Positions 39,133 through 51,167 of a DNA stretch of 64,000 bases are shown here, piece after piece. How positions within the stretch are numbered: the first letter of the stretch is position 1; every line of letters starts with the position of its first letter. Origin of the DNA: Saccharolobus shibatae B12 (lineage in GTDB: Archaea > Thermoproteota > Thermoprotei_A > Sulfolobales > Sulfolobaceae); assembly GCF_019175345.1 (NCBI RefSeq), contig NZ_CP077717.1, positions 2,513,644-2,577,643 on the forward strand. Direction: 5' to 3'. The notes under the pieces were generated by a model. That model worked only from the letters and a program-made list of their open reading frames with translations. It was not told the origin of the DNA and did no database searches. A program made the position numbers and the translations under genes.

Positions 39133-40312
39133 CTATACTTTTACCATGAATTATGAATCCTTCATAGTTTGCTAAAGAAATAGATGCTTCAAGTAATTGT
39201 TTATTTATATCACGGACATTAGCGTACATTGTTGGCTTTATAAAATCGTAAACAGTAACGCCTCCTCTAATTCTAGCCCAGCCATTAGTAGGTAAAATAT
39301 GATTAGGACCAGCTACATAATCTATTATTGCTGGAGGTGTGTTTCCTAGGCTTATTGCGCCTGCATTTACTATTTTATCCATTAAGGTATATGCGTCTTT
39401 AATATATAAGGATAGATGCTCTGGGGCAATTTTATTTGCAATTTCTATAGCCTCATCTATATTTTTAGTTTTTATTATGTAATATATTTTTTTATCATCC
39501 TTTATTTTCTCTTCAACCTTCTTTAGAAGTTCGTCATCATTAGATAAGAGTACTATATACGTATCAGGACCATGTTCAGCCTGTGCCTTCATATCTAATG
39601 CAACATGTTCAGGCTTTGCAGTCTCATCTGCTATTATTACTAATTCAGTTGGTCCTTCAATTCCATCAATTCCGACAACGTTACTCACTAGGAACTTCGC
39701 AGCTTGGACATAAACATTACCCGGTCCTACAATCTTGTAAACTTTCCTTACACTCTCAGTACCATAAGCTAAAGCAGCTATTGCTTGTGCACCACCTACC
39801 TTATAAACGTCATTTACTCCTAGCTTAATTGCAACATAAGCTAAAGCCGGATTTACTGATCCTTCTTGAGTAGGAGGAGAGGCTACGTAAATTTCCTTTA
39901 CCTTAGCTACTTTTGCTGGTATTCCAGCCATTAGTAAGGTTGATGGATAGGAATATCTACCTGAAGGAACATATATTCCAATCTTTTCTATACTTCTCCA
40001 AACTACTCCAAATGATATTCCTTGATAACCCCCTCCAATATTTGGAGGAACTAGCATTTCGTGAAATGCTTTTAATTGCTCATAAGCCACATCTATAGCT
40101 TGCTTAACCTTAGGATCTAACTTAGAAGCTTGTGTTCTTAATTCCTCTTCACTTACCTTGATGTTATTTATCTTCACCTTATCCAATTTTTCAGTTAGTT
40201 CATATAACGCGTTATCTCCCCTAGCCTTAACAGATTCAATAATATCTCTAACTATTGGAATCACTCTGCTAAAATCGTTAGGTCTCTCATTTGGTAAACT
40301 ATAGGAAATCAT
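39116..40312 (-). CDS. hisD: Histidinol dehydrogenase
   Basis: 398 residues. The family signature is visible in K-V-G-G-A-Q-A-I-A-A-L-A-Y-G-T, G-P-G-N-V-Y-V, and D-G-I-E-G-P-T-E. Zinc ligands are expected in E-H-G-P-D and Y-V-A-G-P-N-H. Oxidises histidinol to histidine in two NAD-dependent steps. Overlaps hisF by four bases. Confidence 0.95.
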   Translation of the reverse strand: MISYSLPNERPNDFSRVIPIVRDIIESVKARGDNALYELTEKLDKVKINNIKVSEEELRTQASKLDPKVKQAIDVAYEQLKAFHEMLVPPNIGGGYQGISFGVVWRSIEKIGIYVPSGRYSYPSTLLMAGIPAKVAKVKEIYVASPPTQEGSVNPALAYVAIKLGVNDVYKVGGAQAIAALAYGTESVRKVYKIVGPGNVYVQAAKFLVSNVVGIDGIEGPTELVIIADETAKPEHVALDMKAQAEHGPDTYIVLLSNDDELLKKVEEKIKDDKKIYYIIKTKNIDEAIEIANKIAPEHLSLYIKDAYTLMDKIVNAGAISLGNTPPAIIDYVAGPNHILPTNGWARIRGGVTVYDFIKPTMYANVRDINKQLLEASISLANYEGFIIHGKSIGARYE

Positions 40313-41064
40313 ATTCTCACCTCAATGCCTTTCTGGCTTAAATACAACTTCAGGTCTTTTATTTTAATTATCCCATCATGGAATATACCAGCAGCTAACG
40401 CTGCGTCGGCTTTTGCGAGGGAAAAAACATCGTAAAAATGCTCCATTTTACCAGCTCCTCCACTAGCTATTACAGGTATATTAACAGAATCTACTATTTT
40501 CTTAGTTAATTCTAAGTCATAGCCAAGTCTGGTACCGTCTCTGTCAATACTAGTGAGCAGTATTTCACCCGCACCAAGTTCTTCCACTTTTTTAGCCCAC
40601 TTTATAGTATCAAGTCCGGTATTGTAAGTTCCGGATTTTGTGAAGACCTTCCAATTTCCATTTATCTTCTTGGCGTCTATGGCTACTACTACTGCTTGTG
40701 AACCAAACTCTTCCGCGGATTTTTTCACTATTTGGCTATTTTCAATTGCGGCAGTATTTATACTAACCTTATCCGCTCCCGAACTTAACGCCATTGACAC
40801 GTCATCAAGCGTTCTAATACCACCACCAACTGTTAGGGGAATAGACAATACACTCGCAGTATCCTTGATTACACTATATAATGCTCTTCTGGCTTCTATG
40901 GTTGCAGTTATATCTAAGAAGACTATCTCATCAGCACCTTCCTCCTCATATAGACTGGCTAGACTGACTGGATCTCCTTTAAATTGAAGATTAAGGAAAT
41001 TTACTCCTTTAACTACGTTACCGCCCTTTACATCCAGACAAGCTATTATTCTCTTCGTCGTCAT
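40309..41064 (-). CDS. hisF: Imidazole glycerol phosphate synthase cyclase subunit
   Basis: 251 residues, TIM barrel. Catalytic aspartates lie in I-A-C-L-D-V-K-G-G and V-V-A-I-D-A-K; phosphate sites in V-G-G-G-I-R and A-S-G-G-A-G. Works with HisH, and its AICAR product returns to the purine pathway. Overlaps hisB by four bases (ATGA). Confidence 0.96.
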   Translation of the reverse strand: MTTKRIIACLDVKGGNVVKGVNFLNLQFKGDPVSLASLYEEEGADEIVFLDITATIEARRALYSVIKDTASVLSIPLTVGGGIRTLDDVSMALSSGADKVSINTAAIENSQIVKKSAEEFGSQAVVVAIDAKKINGNWKVFTKSGTYNTGLDTIKWAKKVEELGAGEILLTSIDRDGTRLGYDLELTKKIVDSVNIPVIASGGAGKMEHFYDVFSLAKADAALAAGIFHDGIIKIKDLKLYLSQKGIEVRI

Positions 41065-41642
41065 ATGACCCCCTTCGTGCTTCTTATTTCATTGTCAACT
41101 ATTCTCGTTGCCTCGTATAGTGCTAATCCTAAGGCCTTAAAACTAGCCTCAATGATATGATGTGTATTATATCCACTTAATTGAGAAATATGTAAGGTAA
41201 CTCCACTATTGTAAGCGAAGGATTGGAAGAAATGTGGAATATTTTCCGTAGATAATCCACCAATTTCACTTCTCTTCAAATTAAGGTTTACGAAAGCCAT
41301 TCCCCTATTTGATATATCTAGTGAAACTAAAACTAGCGCCTCATCCATTGGTATAATTTGGTGAGAGAATCTTTTTATACCTCTCTTATCGCCTAATGCC
41401 TCCTTTATCGCTAATCCAAGCGTTATTGCAACATCTTCTATAATATGATGATCATCATAGGATAACTTATCAGTAGCAGATACTGTTGCAGTAGAGTTCA
41501 TGTAAGTTAGTAATGTTATAAGCATATGGTTAAAGAATGGAACTGGAGTGGATACCTTAATTTCGCCTTTTCTATCTATATCTAAGAATACCTCTATTTT
41601 AGTCTCCTTTGTTTCCCTAGTAATATTAGCACTTCTAGCCAA
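41061..41642 (-). CDS. hisB: Imidazoleglycerol-phosphate dehydratase
   Basis: 193 residues, dehydratase domain only. Manganese motifs D-D-H-H-I-I-E-D and N-T-H-H-I-I-E-A are both present. It lacks the histidinol-phosphatase domain of enterobacterial HisB; no histidinol phosphatase gene is evident in the operon. Overlaps hisA by eight bases. Confidence 0.96.
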   Translation of the reverse strand: MARSANITRETKETKIEVFLDIDRKGEIKVSTPVPFFNHMLITLLTYMNSTATVSATDKLSYDDHHIIEDVAITLGLAIKEALGDKRGIKRFSHQIIPMDEALVLVSLDISNRGMAFVNLNLKRSEIGGLSTENIPHFFQSFAYNSGVTLHISQLSGYNTHHIIEASFKALGLALYEATRIVDNEIRSTKGVI

Positions 41643-42333
41643 CGTTAATCCCCCTTATTTTGTTTAGGTAAAAAGCCATTCCAACTATTATATAGTCAAA
41701 CCCAACGTTTTTTAAGTACGTAATATCTGCATCACTTGAAACGCCCCCAGCGTATTCTTTTAATCCCCGTATCAGTCTTGCATAATCCTTCACGTTGTAA
41801 TCTATTCCTTTCGTTGTGCCCTCATTACTGATATAGGTTAGTGTTATTCCTAATAATTCAAGTTCATTTACTTTCTTGATACCATCTATAACTTCCATTG
41901 ATTTTTCTTTCCATCCCCTTATTAGAACTCTCTTTGTATCATCATAATCTATTGACACCATTACTCTATTGCTTCCAATTTCCCTTACAATATCATGAAA
42001 CAAGTTAAAATTAGTGAATACTATTGTGGAGAAGATTAACGCGTTAACATCTAGCGAAACTAATCTTTTAGCTTTTTCAATATCCCTTATACCCCCACCT
42101 ACCTGAATCCAATCAAATCCTATTTTGGAAATTTCCTTAATGTACATCTCATTATTGCCAACTCCTTCCGCAGCATCTAAATCAACTACGTGTATTCTTG
42201 TGTACCCTTCATTATAGAGTTTGCTTGCTAGTTCTATTGGATTGCCTAAAATTAGACCCGTTTCCTTAACTCCTCTAATTCTTTTTACCGCTTTTCCAAG
42301 GCTTATATCAATACTCGGAATTATGTTACTCAA
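41635..42333 (-). CDS. hisA: ProFAR isomerase (HisA)
   Basis: 232 residues, TIM barrel related to HisF. S-I-D-I-S-L-G-K-A-V at the N-terminus has the catalytic aspartate, with V-G-G-G-I-R and a late G-G-V-S-S-D-A-D. Sits directly after hisG without a gap. Confidence 0.93.
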   Translation of the reverse strand: MSNIIPSIDISLGKAVKRIRGVKETGLILGNPIELASKLYNEGYTRIHVVDLDAAEGVGNNEMYIKEISKIGFDWIQVGGGIRDIEKAKRLVSLDVNALIFSTIVFTNFNLFHDIVREIGSNRVMVSIDYDDTKRVLIRGWKEKSMEVIDGIKKVNELELLGITLTYISNEGTTKGIDYNVKDYARLIRGLKEYAGGVSSDADITYLKNVGFDYIIVGMAFYLNKIRGINVG

Positions 42334-43206
42334 TTACTTCACCACTTTCTCTATATCAATCACAACGATATCCCTAGCTCCAGCGGCTTTTACTTTGGCT
42401 ATAACCTCTGGTAATATATCCTCATCTGCTACCGTAATCACTTCCCAAATGTCAGATCTACTTAGCCTGGTTATTGCTGGGGCTAACATTGCAGGTAATG
42501 AGTTTATTACTCCATCTAACCTATTATCAGGTACATTCATGAATATCATTTTCTTACCCTTAGCCGCGATTGCTCCTTTCATCATTGTAAGAAGTAAATT
42601 AATTCTATCAGCCTCATCGTTTTTTATCCAGTTCCTATTTCCTATAACTACAGCATAGGAGTCCATAATAATATCTATTGCTTTTAACCCATGCAGTTTT
42701 AGTGTAGTACCAGTGCTCATAACGTCAATTATTGCATCAGCAGCACCTAGTGATGGCATTACTTCAGCAGCTCCACTTATCTTTACTACTTTAGCGTTCA
42801 GTTCTTTTTTTCTTACGTATTCTTTTGCTATATTGTAGTATTTGGTAGCTACTCTAAATTCTCTTCCTTTCAATTCTTCTACTGAATTTTCACTCCAAGT
42901 TTGAGGTACTGCTAGAACTATTTTTGATCTTCCAAAGTCCAGTTTGATTAACTCCTCAACATCTGCACTACTTTCTATAACATAATCGTGACCAGTAATT
43001 CCTAATTCTGTAGCACCAGTTTCCACAATATTAGGTATGTCCTCAGTTCTGATCATGACTAACTGAACTCCCTCCCAACTTGTCGGCACTATCAGTGCTC
43101 TATCATCACTTGCTAATGGTTTTATGCCTACTGATTGTAAAAATTGTAATGTAGGTTGTTGGAGCCTTCCTTTATTTGGAATTGCTATTTTCAAGTTCCT
43201 CACCAA
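42334..43206 (-). CDS. hisG: ATP phosphoribosyltransferase, long form
   Basis: 290 residues, the length of the HisZ-independent form with a C-terminal ACT-like regulatory domain (about 215-290), the expected site of histidine feedback. I-A-I-P-N-K-G-R-L and D-V-M-S-T-G-T-T-L (PRPP site) are conserved. It starts inside the last 35 bases of hisC. Confidence 0.95.
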   Translation of the reverse strand: MVRNLKIAIPNKGRLQQPTLQFLQSVGIKPLASDDRALIVPTSWEGVQLVMIRTEDIPNIVETGATELGITGHDYVIESSADVEELIKLDFGRSKIVLAVPQTWSENSVEELKGREFRVATKYYNIAKEYVRKKELNAKVVKISGAAEVMPSLGAADAIIDVMSTGTTLKLHGLKAIDIIMDSYAVVIGNRNWIKNDEADRINLLLTMMKGAIAAKGKKMIFMNVPDNRLDGVINSLPAMLAPAITRLSRSDIWEVITVADEDILPEVIAKVKAAGARDIVVIDIEKVVK

Positions 43207-44302
43207 GTTTATCTATAACCATTCTGCACTGCTCTTCAGTTCCTACTGTTATTCTATAAAAGTTGTCATATAACTTTCTTATTGCAATACCGTGTCTCAT
43301 AAGCATTTCTTGTAAGTTCCTATTATCTTTTATCAAAAGGAAATTGGTTATTGATTTATAAACTTTCAGATTTAGATTCTTGAGTCCTTGATATAATATT
43401 TCCCTATTCCTACTAACTGTGTCTATAACATCCTTTATATATGACGAGTTTTCTAATGCCGTTATTCCCGCAATAAGTGAAGGTAAAGGTATATCAAAAG
43501 GTGTTGATGACTTCAAGAGAGTCTTTACTATTTCCTCATTGGCAATCGTATAGCCTAATCTATAGGAAGCTAATGAAAATGCCTTACTCAGAGTCCTAAC
43601 TACTAAAACGTTAGGATAATCGTAAATGTAAGGAGAAACTGTATATCCCCCAAATTCGTAATAGGCTTCATCAATTACAACAAAACCTTTCGCATTCTCC
43701 GCTAATTGGCCTATTAGTTCCCTTTTCCCATTAAGCATTGGAGAACCCGTGGGATTATTAGGATCATCAATTATTACTAACTCAGCTTTTTCTGCCTGGG
43801 CTAACAGATCATCAATGTTTTCTCTCCACCATTCATTATCTTCTTTAAGATTTACCTTAATCACCTTAGTTCCTCTTACTGATGAGTAGACTGAATACAT
43901 GCTATAAGACGGATAATTTGTTACTATTGTATCACCAGGTTCTATAAGATTGTAAAATATTGCTCTAATTGACCCATCTGCACCCACAGAGGGATAAATG
44001 TTTTCTGGTTCCACCTTTGAATATTCAGCAGCTAATTCCCTATATCTCTCTAAGAACTCTGGATGCTGATATCTATTTCCCTTACTTAAGTACATCTTTA
44101 CTGCATCTACAATAAATTGTGGAGGTTCAAATGGAGATTCATTAAGATGTAATCTTATTCCTTCTTTTATGTCTGTAAAATCATACTCACTTGCATTTAA
44201 TAGCCAAGACTTTATCTTATTTCTAACTAACCTGGTTGGTGCAATATAAAACCCTAGATAAGCAAAGTAAAATAAATAAATAAGCTTTAATGAAAGTCTC
44301 AT
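43172..44302 (-). CDS. hisC: Histidinol-phosphate aminotransferase
   Basis: 376 residues as open from ATG 44302. PLP fold type I: lysine in [19 protein letters not shown] and D-E-A-Y-Y-E-F are standard. The family core begins near residue 30 ([11 protein letters not shown]), so the first 25 hydrophobic residues are extra. No ATG, GTG or TTG lies in frame between, so either the extension is real or a rare start codon is used. ATG 44302 is one base from the start of the divergent gene. First gene of the histidine operon. Confidence 0.92.
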   Translation of the reverse strand: MRLSLKLIYLFYFAYLGFYIAPTRLVRNKIKSWLLNASEYDFTDIKEGIRLHLNESPFEPPQFIVDAVKMYLSKGNRYQHPEFLERYRELAAEYSKVEPENIYPSVGADGSIRAIFYNLIEPGDTIVTNYPSYSMYSVYSSVRGTKVIKVNLKEDNEWWRENIDDLLAQAEKAELVIIDDPNNPTGSPMLNGKRELIGQLAENAKGFVVIDEAYYEFGGYTVSPYIYDYPNVLVVRTLSKAFSLASYRLGYTIANEEIVKTLLKSSTPFDIPLPSLIAGITALENSSYIKDVIDTVSRNREILYQGLKNLNLKVYKSITNFLLIKDNRNLQEMLMRHGIAIRKLYDNFYRITVGTEEQCRMVIDKLGEELENSNSK

Positions 44303-44303
44303 C

Positions 44304-44903
44304 GTGAATTTGATAGACTATTTGATATCTCTGAGAACGGGAAAGGTACTTTTGCAGTCATATCACATGAATGTAAAAATCGCTTTAATTTACGATATTG
44401 CACAGAGATTATATAAGGATAGAGTTAGCATATGTATTATTAATTACGAAAAATTCTTAAAATTGTCTGGGAGAGAAATAGATCAGAGATGTGATGAGGA
44501 TTCATACGTAATCGTTTTCGAGGCTGAGGGGCCCTCTGACTTACCAATGAGATATAATCTGGTAACGAGTTTTGTAAAAATAAATAGGTATTTTGACGAC
44601 ATTTTAAAGATAGATAAAGTTTCTACAAATTTATATAAGGCTCAAAATAATGCCGGAGATCTGTTTATATTTAGCGTAATTAATGGAGAAATAATTGAAA
44701 GGAAATTAAGACCCATACATGAGGATATTATTAATTTTTTAAAGGAATATGGAGGAGAAGTTGAAATTAAAGATTTAATAAATATAATTTCAAAAAAATA
44801 TGAAATAAGTAGAGATAATGTTAGAGTTGAGTTAGCACTTCTTAAAGAGTTAGGTATAATAGAAGTTAAAGATCGAAAAGTTATCCTTACTCAATTATTA
44901 TAG
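44304..44903 (+). CDS. Uncharacterised protein with C-terminal winged helix
   Basis: 199 residues, not recognised. Residues 1-130 look alpha/beta with no motif I can name ([22 protein letters not shown]). Residues 135-199 form a probable winged helix ([18 protein letters not shown] ... [16 protein letters not shown]). GTG 44304 abuts the hisC start, so its promoter must lie inside the first codons of hisC. A regulator of the histidine operon is one possibility; the evidence is position only. Confidence 0.6.
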   Translation: MNLIDYLISLRTGKVLLQSYHMNVKIALIYDIAQRLYKDRVSICIINYEKFLKLSGREIDQRCDEDSYVIVFEAEGPSDLPMRYNLVTSFVKINRYFDDILKIDKVSTNLYKAQNNAGDLFIFSVINGEIIERKLRPIHEDIINFLKEYGGEVEIKDLINIISKKYEISRDNVRVELALLKELGIIEVKDRKVILTQLL

Positions 44904-47721
44904 CTGGTCTTATGGGCATGGCTTCTTTATTATATGCCTTTTTGACTTCCTCATTATAAGGCTCTACTCGAATTTCTACATTTAACTTTCTTCTAATATA
45001 TTTTGATAACTCATTAAGCACATCTACCTCATTAATATTGTAGTTCGTAATTAATTTCTTCATTTTATCATCAATTTCTAAAGACTCATTGAAGATTTTC
45101 TGTAAAACTCTAGCATCCTCTTTACTTTTAGGTTTATGAGCATCCATAAACTTTTTCATTTGCCCATTAGCCTCTATAGCATCCCTAAGCAATTCCACGT
45201 ACCTAGAATCGTTCAAAGCATAAATTTTAATGAGCTTTGGTGTTCCCTTAAAGACATTTAAGATAGACCTTATATCTTCAACTATTCTTTTCATATATTC
45301 ATGTTTCAATAGTGTTAGTTCGTCTATCTTTGAACCTTCGATTTCAGGCCATTTTTCATTTACTATAAATGTAGTTTGTTTTAAGATTTCGTGCCATATT
45401 TCCTCTGCTAAGTGCGGAGCGAAAGGTGTAATAAGCTTAAGCCATATTGTTAGGACTTCCCGTAAGAGTTTATTGTTTGCCCCTCTCCCCTCAGCGTTTA
45501 CCATACCGAAGTATTCATCCAAATCTGAAGAGAAGACAAATAGTAATTCATTGGCGGCATCTCTCAGCTCTAACGCTTCCATATGTTTTGTTGTATTAGT
45601 TGCGATCTCATATATTCTTGATAATAGCCATTTTTCTGGGAATCCAAAGGTTTCTTCAGTATAATCATCTAAGCTCTTGAAGAGTTCATACATTTTTCTT
45701 AAGGTTTCTCCTACGGTTTTAACTAAAGATTCGGAAAAGTTTACATCTGATCCCATATCAGCTGTAGATGATACTGCAATGCGCATTACATCAACTCCAT
45801 ACATTTTTAGACCTTTTCTTAACGGTATAATATTTCTAAGAGATTTGCTCATTTTCTTTCCTTCATATAATACTAAACCATTTACAGCAATTGCTTTTGG
45901 CCATAAGTTCTCTTGGAAGATTGCAGCATGATTAAAGATGAAGAAAGTCAAATGGTTCGGAATTAGGTCCTTTCCACTATGTCTAATGTCTAAAGGATAC
46001 CAATACAAGAATTCTTCTCTTAACTCCTTTATGATATTAGAGGGTATTCCAGTATTTTTGCTTACATCTTCTAAATTACCTATGCCTAACATTACGTAAT
46101 CCCAAAATTCCTGAGTTAACCTGGAGGGTGATATTTTATATTGTTTAATTTTGTGGGAAATAGTGTAAAATGCCATATAGATTGTCGAATCGCTTAAACT
46201 CTCTATTATCCATTTCTTATCCCAAGGTAGCGGAGTACCTAACCCTCTAGTTCTCGCACAAGCTCTTTTCTCTAACCATTCAATAGTGAATTCAAAATCC
46301 TTTCTGGATTCCTCAGGAATTATCTGCATTTTAGATAGAGATTTTCTCGCAAGTCCCTTCCATTCTTCATTTGAATAATCTAGGAACCACTGATCTTTAA
46401 GTATCTTAACTACAATTTCTGTGCCACACCTACAATATACTGGTTTATTCATTATTTCGAATATTTTTCTACCTAAGCCCTTAGAAATTAAGAAGTTAGT
46501 TATTAGTTCCCTACCCTTGGGAACGGGAAGTCCACCTAAATTCTTTAACTCATTTCTATACTCTTCCTTAATTAAATTTTCAAGATCAGACCTTAATATA
46601 CCCTTATTGTACTCTGTTCTATACACATATTCTGTCAATTTCTTTAGATCCTCGTCATTCTTTGGGTTGTTCTTCTCCACAACGTCTTTAGCTAACTCAT
46701 TTCCTAAACCTTCAACTGTAATTACTGATATTATCTCAATATTATTATTTTTAAGTATCTTCTTGGAATAGTAGTAATCAAAAGGAGCATGAGCTGGGAC
46801 ACTCATGACAACGCCTGTCCCTAAGCTAGCATCAACGAAGTCTGCCCCCATTACTCCTATGTACTTGCCGGTTATTGGGTTTTCTACCTTAAGCCCAACT
46901 AGTTTTGACCCCTTTACCTTATCCTCAATTTCTATATTATCTATTTGAAAAGACAATTTAGTAGCAGATTTCTCGCTTAATATCATCTTTTTGCCTAGTA
47001 TATTAGCAATTACATACATCTCATTAGGATTTATCCATAACCCTGTAGCACCAAATATTGTTTCTGGCCTAAGCGTAGCTGCGGGAAATATACCCTTTTC
47101 TGAATTGAAATATATTAATACAAATTCGCCTATTTCTGGTTCTACATCTCCTTTAGTATCATGCATACCAACTGGTATATGATGAACTGGGCACCATCCT
47201 ACAGGGTGTGTATCTTTTACTACATATCCCTTGCTCTGTAATTTATGAAATTGCCATGTTACAAATGATGAAAATTCTGGATCAATTGTTGTAAATTCCC
47301 TTCTCCAGTCTATTCCTAATCCTATTTCTCTCATTGAAGTCTTTATATCCTCTTTAAAATAGTTTGCCATGAATAGTGGATCAGACATTCTAGGGATTAC
47401 GTCTGCTGATATTTCATAAATATCCTTAAATGTCTCTATGAGCTCTTTATCTCCTTTTGCAATTGCGTCAGCCATAGCCATTATAGGCGTTCCTGTGTAG
47501 TGAAATGCCATGGGGAATAATACGTTATATCCTCTCATTCGTTTATATCTAGCTAAAATATCTCCAGTGACGTAAGTTCTTCCATGCCCTATATGCCAAG
47601 GGCTGTTAGGATAAGGAAATGCAACTGTAGTGAAAAATTTAGGTCTATTAGGATTTGGATTAGACTCGTAAACTTTAGCCTCCTCCCATTTAATCTGCCA
47701 CTTATGAGCAACGTTATTCAA
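44887..47721 (-). CDS. leuS: Leucyl-tRNA synthetase
   Basis: 944 residues, class I archaeal/eukaryal type. HIGH motif in [14 protein letters not shown]; editing (CP1) domain with [16 protein letters not shown] in [11 protein letters not shown]. The first codon taken is TTG 47719-47721. The frame stays open upstream for 14 codons but has no ATG, GTG or TTG there, so the N-terminus is somewhat uncertain. Overlaps the end of the preceding convergent gene by 17 bases. Confidence 0.95.
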   Translation of the reverse strand: MNNVAHKWQIKWEEAKVYESNPNPNRPKFFTTVAFPYPNSPWHIGHGRTYVTGDILARYKRMRGYNVLFPMAFHYTGTPIMAMADAIAKGDKELIETFKDIYEISADVIPRMSDPLFMANYFKEDIKTSMREIGLGIDWRREFTTIDPEFSSFVTWQFHKLQSKGYVVKDTHPVGWCPVHHIPVGMHDTKGDVEPEIGEFVLIYFNSEKGIFPAATLRPETIFGATGLWINPNEMYVIANILGKKMILSEKSATKLSFQIDNIEIEDKVKGSKLVGLKVENPITGKYIGVMGADFVDASLGTGVVMSVPAHAPFDYYYSKKILKNNNIEIISVITVEGLGNELAKDVVEKNNPKNDEDLKKLTEYVYRTEYNKGILRSDLENLIKEEYRNELKNLGGLPVPKGRELITNFLISKGLGRKIFEIMNKPVYCRCGTEIVVKILKDQWFLDYSNEEWKGLARKSLSKMQIIPEESRKDFEFTIEWLEKRACARTRGLGTPLPWDKKWIIESLSDSTIYMAFYTISHKIKQYKISPSRLTQEFWDYVMLGIGNLEDVSKNTGIPSNIIKELREEFLYWYPLDIRHSGKDLIPNHLTFFIFNHAAIFQENLWPKAIAVNGLVLYEGKKMSKSLRNIIPLRKGLKMYGVDVMRIAVSSTADMGSDVNFSESLVKTVGETLRKMYELFKSLDDYTEETFGFPEKWLLSRIYEIATNTTKHMEALELRDAANELLFVFSSDLDEYFGMVNAEGRGANNKLLREVLTIWLKLITPFAPHLAEEIWHEILKQTTFIVNEKWPEIEGSKIDELTLLKHEYMKRIVEDIRSILNVFKGTPKLIKIYALNDSRYVELLRDAIEANGQMKKFMDAHKPKSKEDARVLQKIFNESLEIDDKMKKLITNYNINEVDVLNELSKYIRRKLNVEIRVEPYNEEVKKAYNKEAMPIRPAIIIE

Positions 47722-47803
47722 AAAGTCAATAAAGTCCCTATATTGTGAACTTATTTTACTTCACCAAAAATGATATAGCTAGGTCTTTTTTAAATATTAA
47801 CCA

Positions 47804-48328
47804 ATGTTCACCAGAACTGGAGACGATGGAAATACCAATGTAGTATCTAAGAGAATAGGAAAAGATTCCCCTCTAGTAAATCTATTGGGGGATATAGATG
47901 AGCTTAACTCCTTCATAGGTCTTGCATTAACAAAAATAGAATGGGAAGATATGCAAAATGATCTCATGCGTATTCAAACTGAGTTGTTTGTATTAGGTGA
48001 GGAGATTATTCAAGATAGAGGTAGAATAAATGAGGAGACTGTAAAGTGGTTAGAGAGTAGAACTGTCGAATATAGGAAAGAAAGTGGTCCCGTAAGGTTA
48101 TTTGTAATACCAGGTGGTTCTGAGGAAGCTTCATATTTGCATGTAGCAAGAAGCGTTTCTAGAAGGGTTGAAAGAAATGCAGTAGCTTACTCTAAAGAAC
48201 TGAATTTCAATAAATGGATAATTGTTTATCTGAACAGATTATCTTCTTTACTATTCTCCATGGCCATAGTAGCAAATAAGAGGAAAAACGTAAAGGAGAG
48301 ACTTTATGATATAGGCAAGTATTTTTGA
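47804..48328 (+). CDS. ATP:cob(I)alamin adenosyltransferase, PduO type
   Basis: 174 residues, five-helix PduO/MMAB family. N-terminal [12 protein letters not shown] binds ATP, and S-R-R-V-E-R-N-A-V and L-N-R-L-S-S-L-L-F are hallmarks. Makes adenosylcobalamin, needed for example by methylmalonyl-CoA mutase of the 3HP/4HB cycle. Convergent with the thiolase gene by 25 bases. Confidence 0.93.
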   Translation: MFTRTGDDGNTNVVSKRIGKDSPLVNLLGDIDELNSFIGLALTKIEWEDMQNDLMRIQTELFVLGEEIIQDRGRINEETVKWLESRTVEYRKESGPVRLFVIPGGSEEASYLHVARSVSRRVERNAVAYSKELNFNKWIIVYLNRLSSLLFSMAIVANKRKNVKERLYDIGKYF

Positions 48329-49275
48329 TATTCTTGAGGCATTAAACCAGATCTGATTAGTAATTCACAATTTTTACATATAGTTCTTCCAGGCGTAGTG
48401 GGTTCTCCACAAATTATACAATTAGGCAATTCACTAGTAAGTCTGTACTCTTTTTTGAGTTTCTCCGAAATTGCATCAAACTGTTCTAGTATTCTCAGTA
48501 ATGTACCAGGTTTTTTCTCCTCTAGCTTGTACAATAGTTCTCTGACCTTAGCCCTTAGAGTTGGTTTTTGAGAAATATATGGACATTCTGTTTCTTGAAA
48601 CTCGAAGCCTTTGAGATGAGCATAGATTGTTGTTTCCCATTCGTAGATTTTTCTCAATGGCTTAACTCTCATTACAAACTTGCTACTTACCATTAATGGT
48701 TTATCACCTAATCTTATTAGTCTCAACAGGTCACCTCTTATCAAATTTATAACTATAGTCTGCGCCTCGTCGTCTAAATTGTGCCCGGTTGCCACGTAAT
48801 CTGCGGTTACTTTAATTCCAGCTTCATTAATCAACTTCCTCCTAAATCCTCCACAAAAGGTACAAGCGGATACATTAAGGTTCTTCTTTAATGAAGCTTG
48901 TAGCATCTCATCTAGAGAAAAACCAATTTCTTCTCTAAATCCGCTTTTTATCAATTCAATCCCTAGATCCTTCAGATATTCCTCAAGCTTCTTCACGTAT
49001 TCACTTCTATTATATCCCTTTATGCCTTCATTTATATTGAATGCTATTAGTCTAGATGGGTTTATAAATTGAGACAAGGTATCGGCTAGTACTAGGCTAT
49101 CCTTTCCGCCTGATACTGCTAAAAGTATTTTATTGGAATTAACTATCTCTTGCTTTCGAGCTTCTATTTCGACTCTTTTCCTAACGTCTTCTATAAAGCA
49201 CTCTTTACATAATTTTCTTCCAGTATGTGGTTGTAGAATTACTGCTTCTCGTACTTTGCAGTTATCACAAATCAT
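48304..49275 (-). CDS. ncsA: tRNA 2-thiolation protein (Ncs6/Ctu1/TtuA family)
   Basis: 323 residues. N-terminal zinc finger (C-D-N-C and C-K-E-C), PP-loop [10 protein letters not shown], central C-T-F-C-G plus the second cysteine region binding an Fe-S cluster, and C-terminal zinc finger [18 protein letters not shown]. The family thiolates uridine 34 or 54 of tRNA with sulfur from a ubiquitin-like carrier. Starts 11 bases inside the DUF211 gene. Confidence 0.9.
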   Translation of the reverse strand: MICDNCKVREAVILQPHTGRKLCKECFIEDVRKRVEIEARKQEIVNSNKILLAVSGGKDSLVLADTLSQFINPSRLIAFNINEGIKGYNRSEYVKKLEEYLKDLGIELIKSGFREEIGFSLDEMLQASLKKNLNVSACTFCGGFRRKLINEAGIKVTADYVATGHNLDDEAQTIVINLIRGDLLRLIRLGDKPLMVSSKFVMRVKPLRKIYEWETTIYAHLKGFEFQETECPYISQKPTLRAKVRELLYKLEEKKPGTLLRILEQFDAISEKLKKEYRLTSELPNCIICGEPTTPGRTICKNCELLIRSGLMPQEYQKYLPIS

Positions 49276-49552
49276 CCTTTATCTTTCCCTCAATTATTCT
49301 ATTCCCACTCACTACTTCGTCAATGCTATGGATTGCACATCCTTCTTCTTCCAGCATTTTTCTTATATCATCAAAATTGAGACTAGTTCCTTCAATTATT
49401 ATCATTAATCCCATAGTTTCAACGTCCATATCAGTGACACTTATATTTACACCTTCTACGCCATCCAATTTTGATATTCTCTCGGCTAAGTCAACTATCG
49501 ATGTTCCCCTAATGGGCTTCAGAACGTCTAAAACAAGTCTTCTAATTGCCAC
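49265..49552 (-). CDS. DUF211 protein
   Basis: 95 residues. Matches the archaeal DUF211 family: [26 protein letters not shown], and [17 protein letters not shown]. It has a ferredoxin-like fold with known oligomeric structures but no known role. GTG start; divergent from the decarboxylase gene and overlapping the thiolase gene. Confidence 0.85.
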   Translation of the reverse strand: MAIRRLVLDVLKPIRGTSIVDLAERISKLDGVEGVNISVTDMDVETMGLMIIIEGTSLNFDDIRKMLEEEGCAIHSIDEVVSGNRIIEGKIKDDL

Positions 49553-49624
49553 TGCTCATCAGATACATTAGTATTTATCAATTAGCATTAAAAACTTACT
49601 TTTAACCGTGACCAAGCGGAAATA

Positions 49625-49635
49625 AATTTATAAAT
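49625..49635 (+). promoter_or_regulatory. TATA box of the decarboxylase gene
   Basis: The AATTTATAAAT-type element lies about 35-40 bases upstream of the start codons at 49664-49670. This leaves a short leader that includes the G-rich run AGTGGGGGG, a possible ribosome-binding site. Confidence 0.4.
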
Positions 49636-49669
49636 GATAAAGTAGAGGGGTTTAAGTGGGGGGTTGATG

Positions 49670-50025
49670 ATGGGGGTAGAGTTAGCTTTTCCTAAAGTAG
49701 TAGGAAAGCAAGTATATGGAAGCCTATATGATTGTGAGGAGGACGTTTTAAAAGATACTAAAAGACTAGAGCAAATAATAAAAGAAGCTGCAGACGTGGG
49801 TAATATGAACATTCTTGATATAAAGTCATGGAAAATTGGAGAAGGAGTAAGTGTAGTGGCGATTATACTAGAAAGTCATATAACTGTACACACATGGCCT
49901 GAGTATAGATTCGCAACAGTTGATGTCTACTCTTGTGGTCCACATACTAGCCCCTTAAAAGCATTTAATTATATAGTGGAAAAATTGGGGGCTAAGAAAT
50001 ATACTATAAATGAGGCTGATAGATC

Positions 50026-50038
<13 letters not shown>
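49670..50038 (+). CDS. speH: S-adenosylmethionine decarboxylase proenzyme
   Basis: 122 residues, prokaryotic pyruvoyl class 1B length. Self-cleavage occurs before the serine of [12 protein letters not shown] (Ser69), and the catalytic cysteine lies in V-D-V-Y-S-C-G (Cys89). Makes the aminopropyl donor for spermidine. Sulfolobus also has a paralogue that decarboxylates arginine; position near ilvB and leuS points to the AdoMet form (from memory of the S. solfataricus locus), but substrate cannot be proven by eye. TTG 49664, ATG 49667 and ATG 49670 are all possible starts. Confidence 0.86.

Positions 50039-51167
<1,129 letters not shown>

Noticed and set aside
49660..49680. TTGATGATGG resembling a C box
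   Set aside because: It is the start-codon region of the decarboxylase, with no D box downstream.
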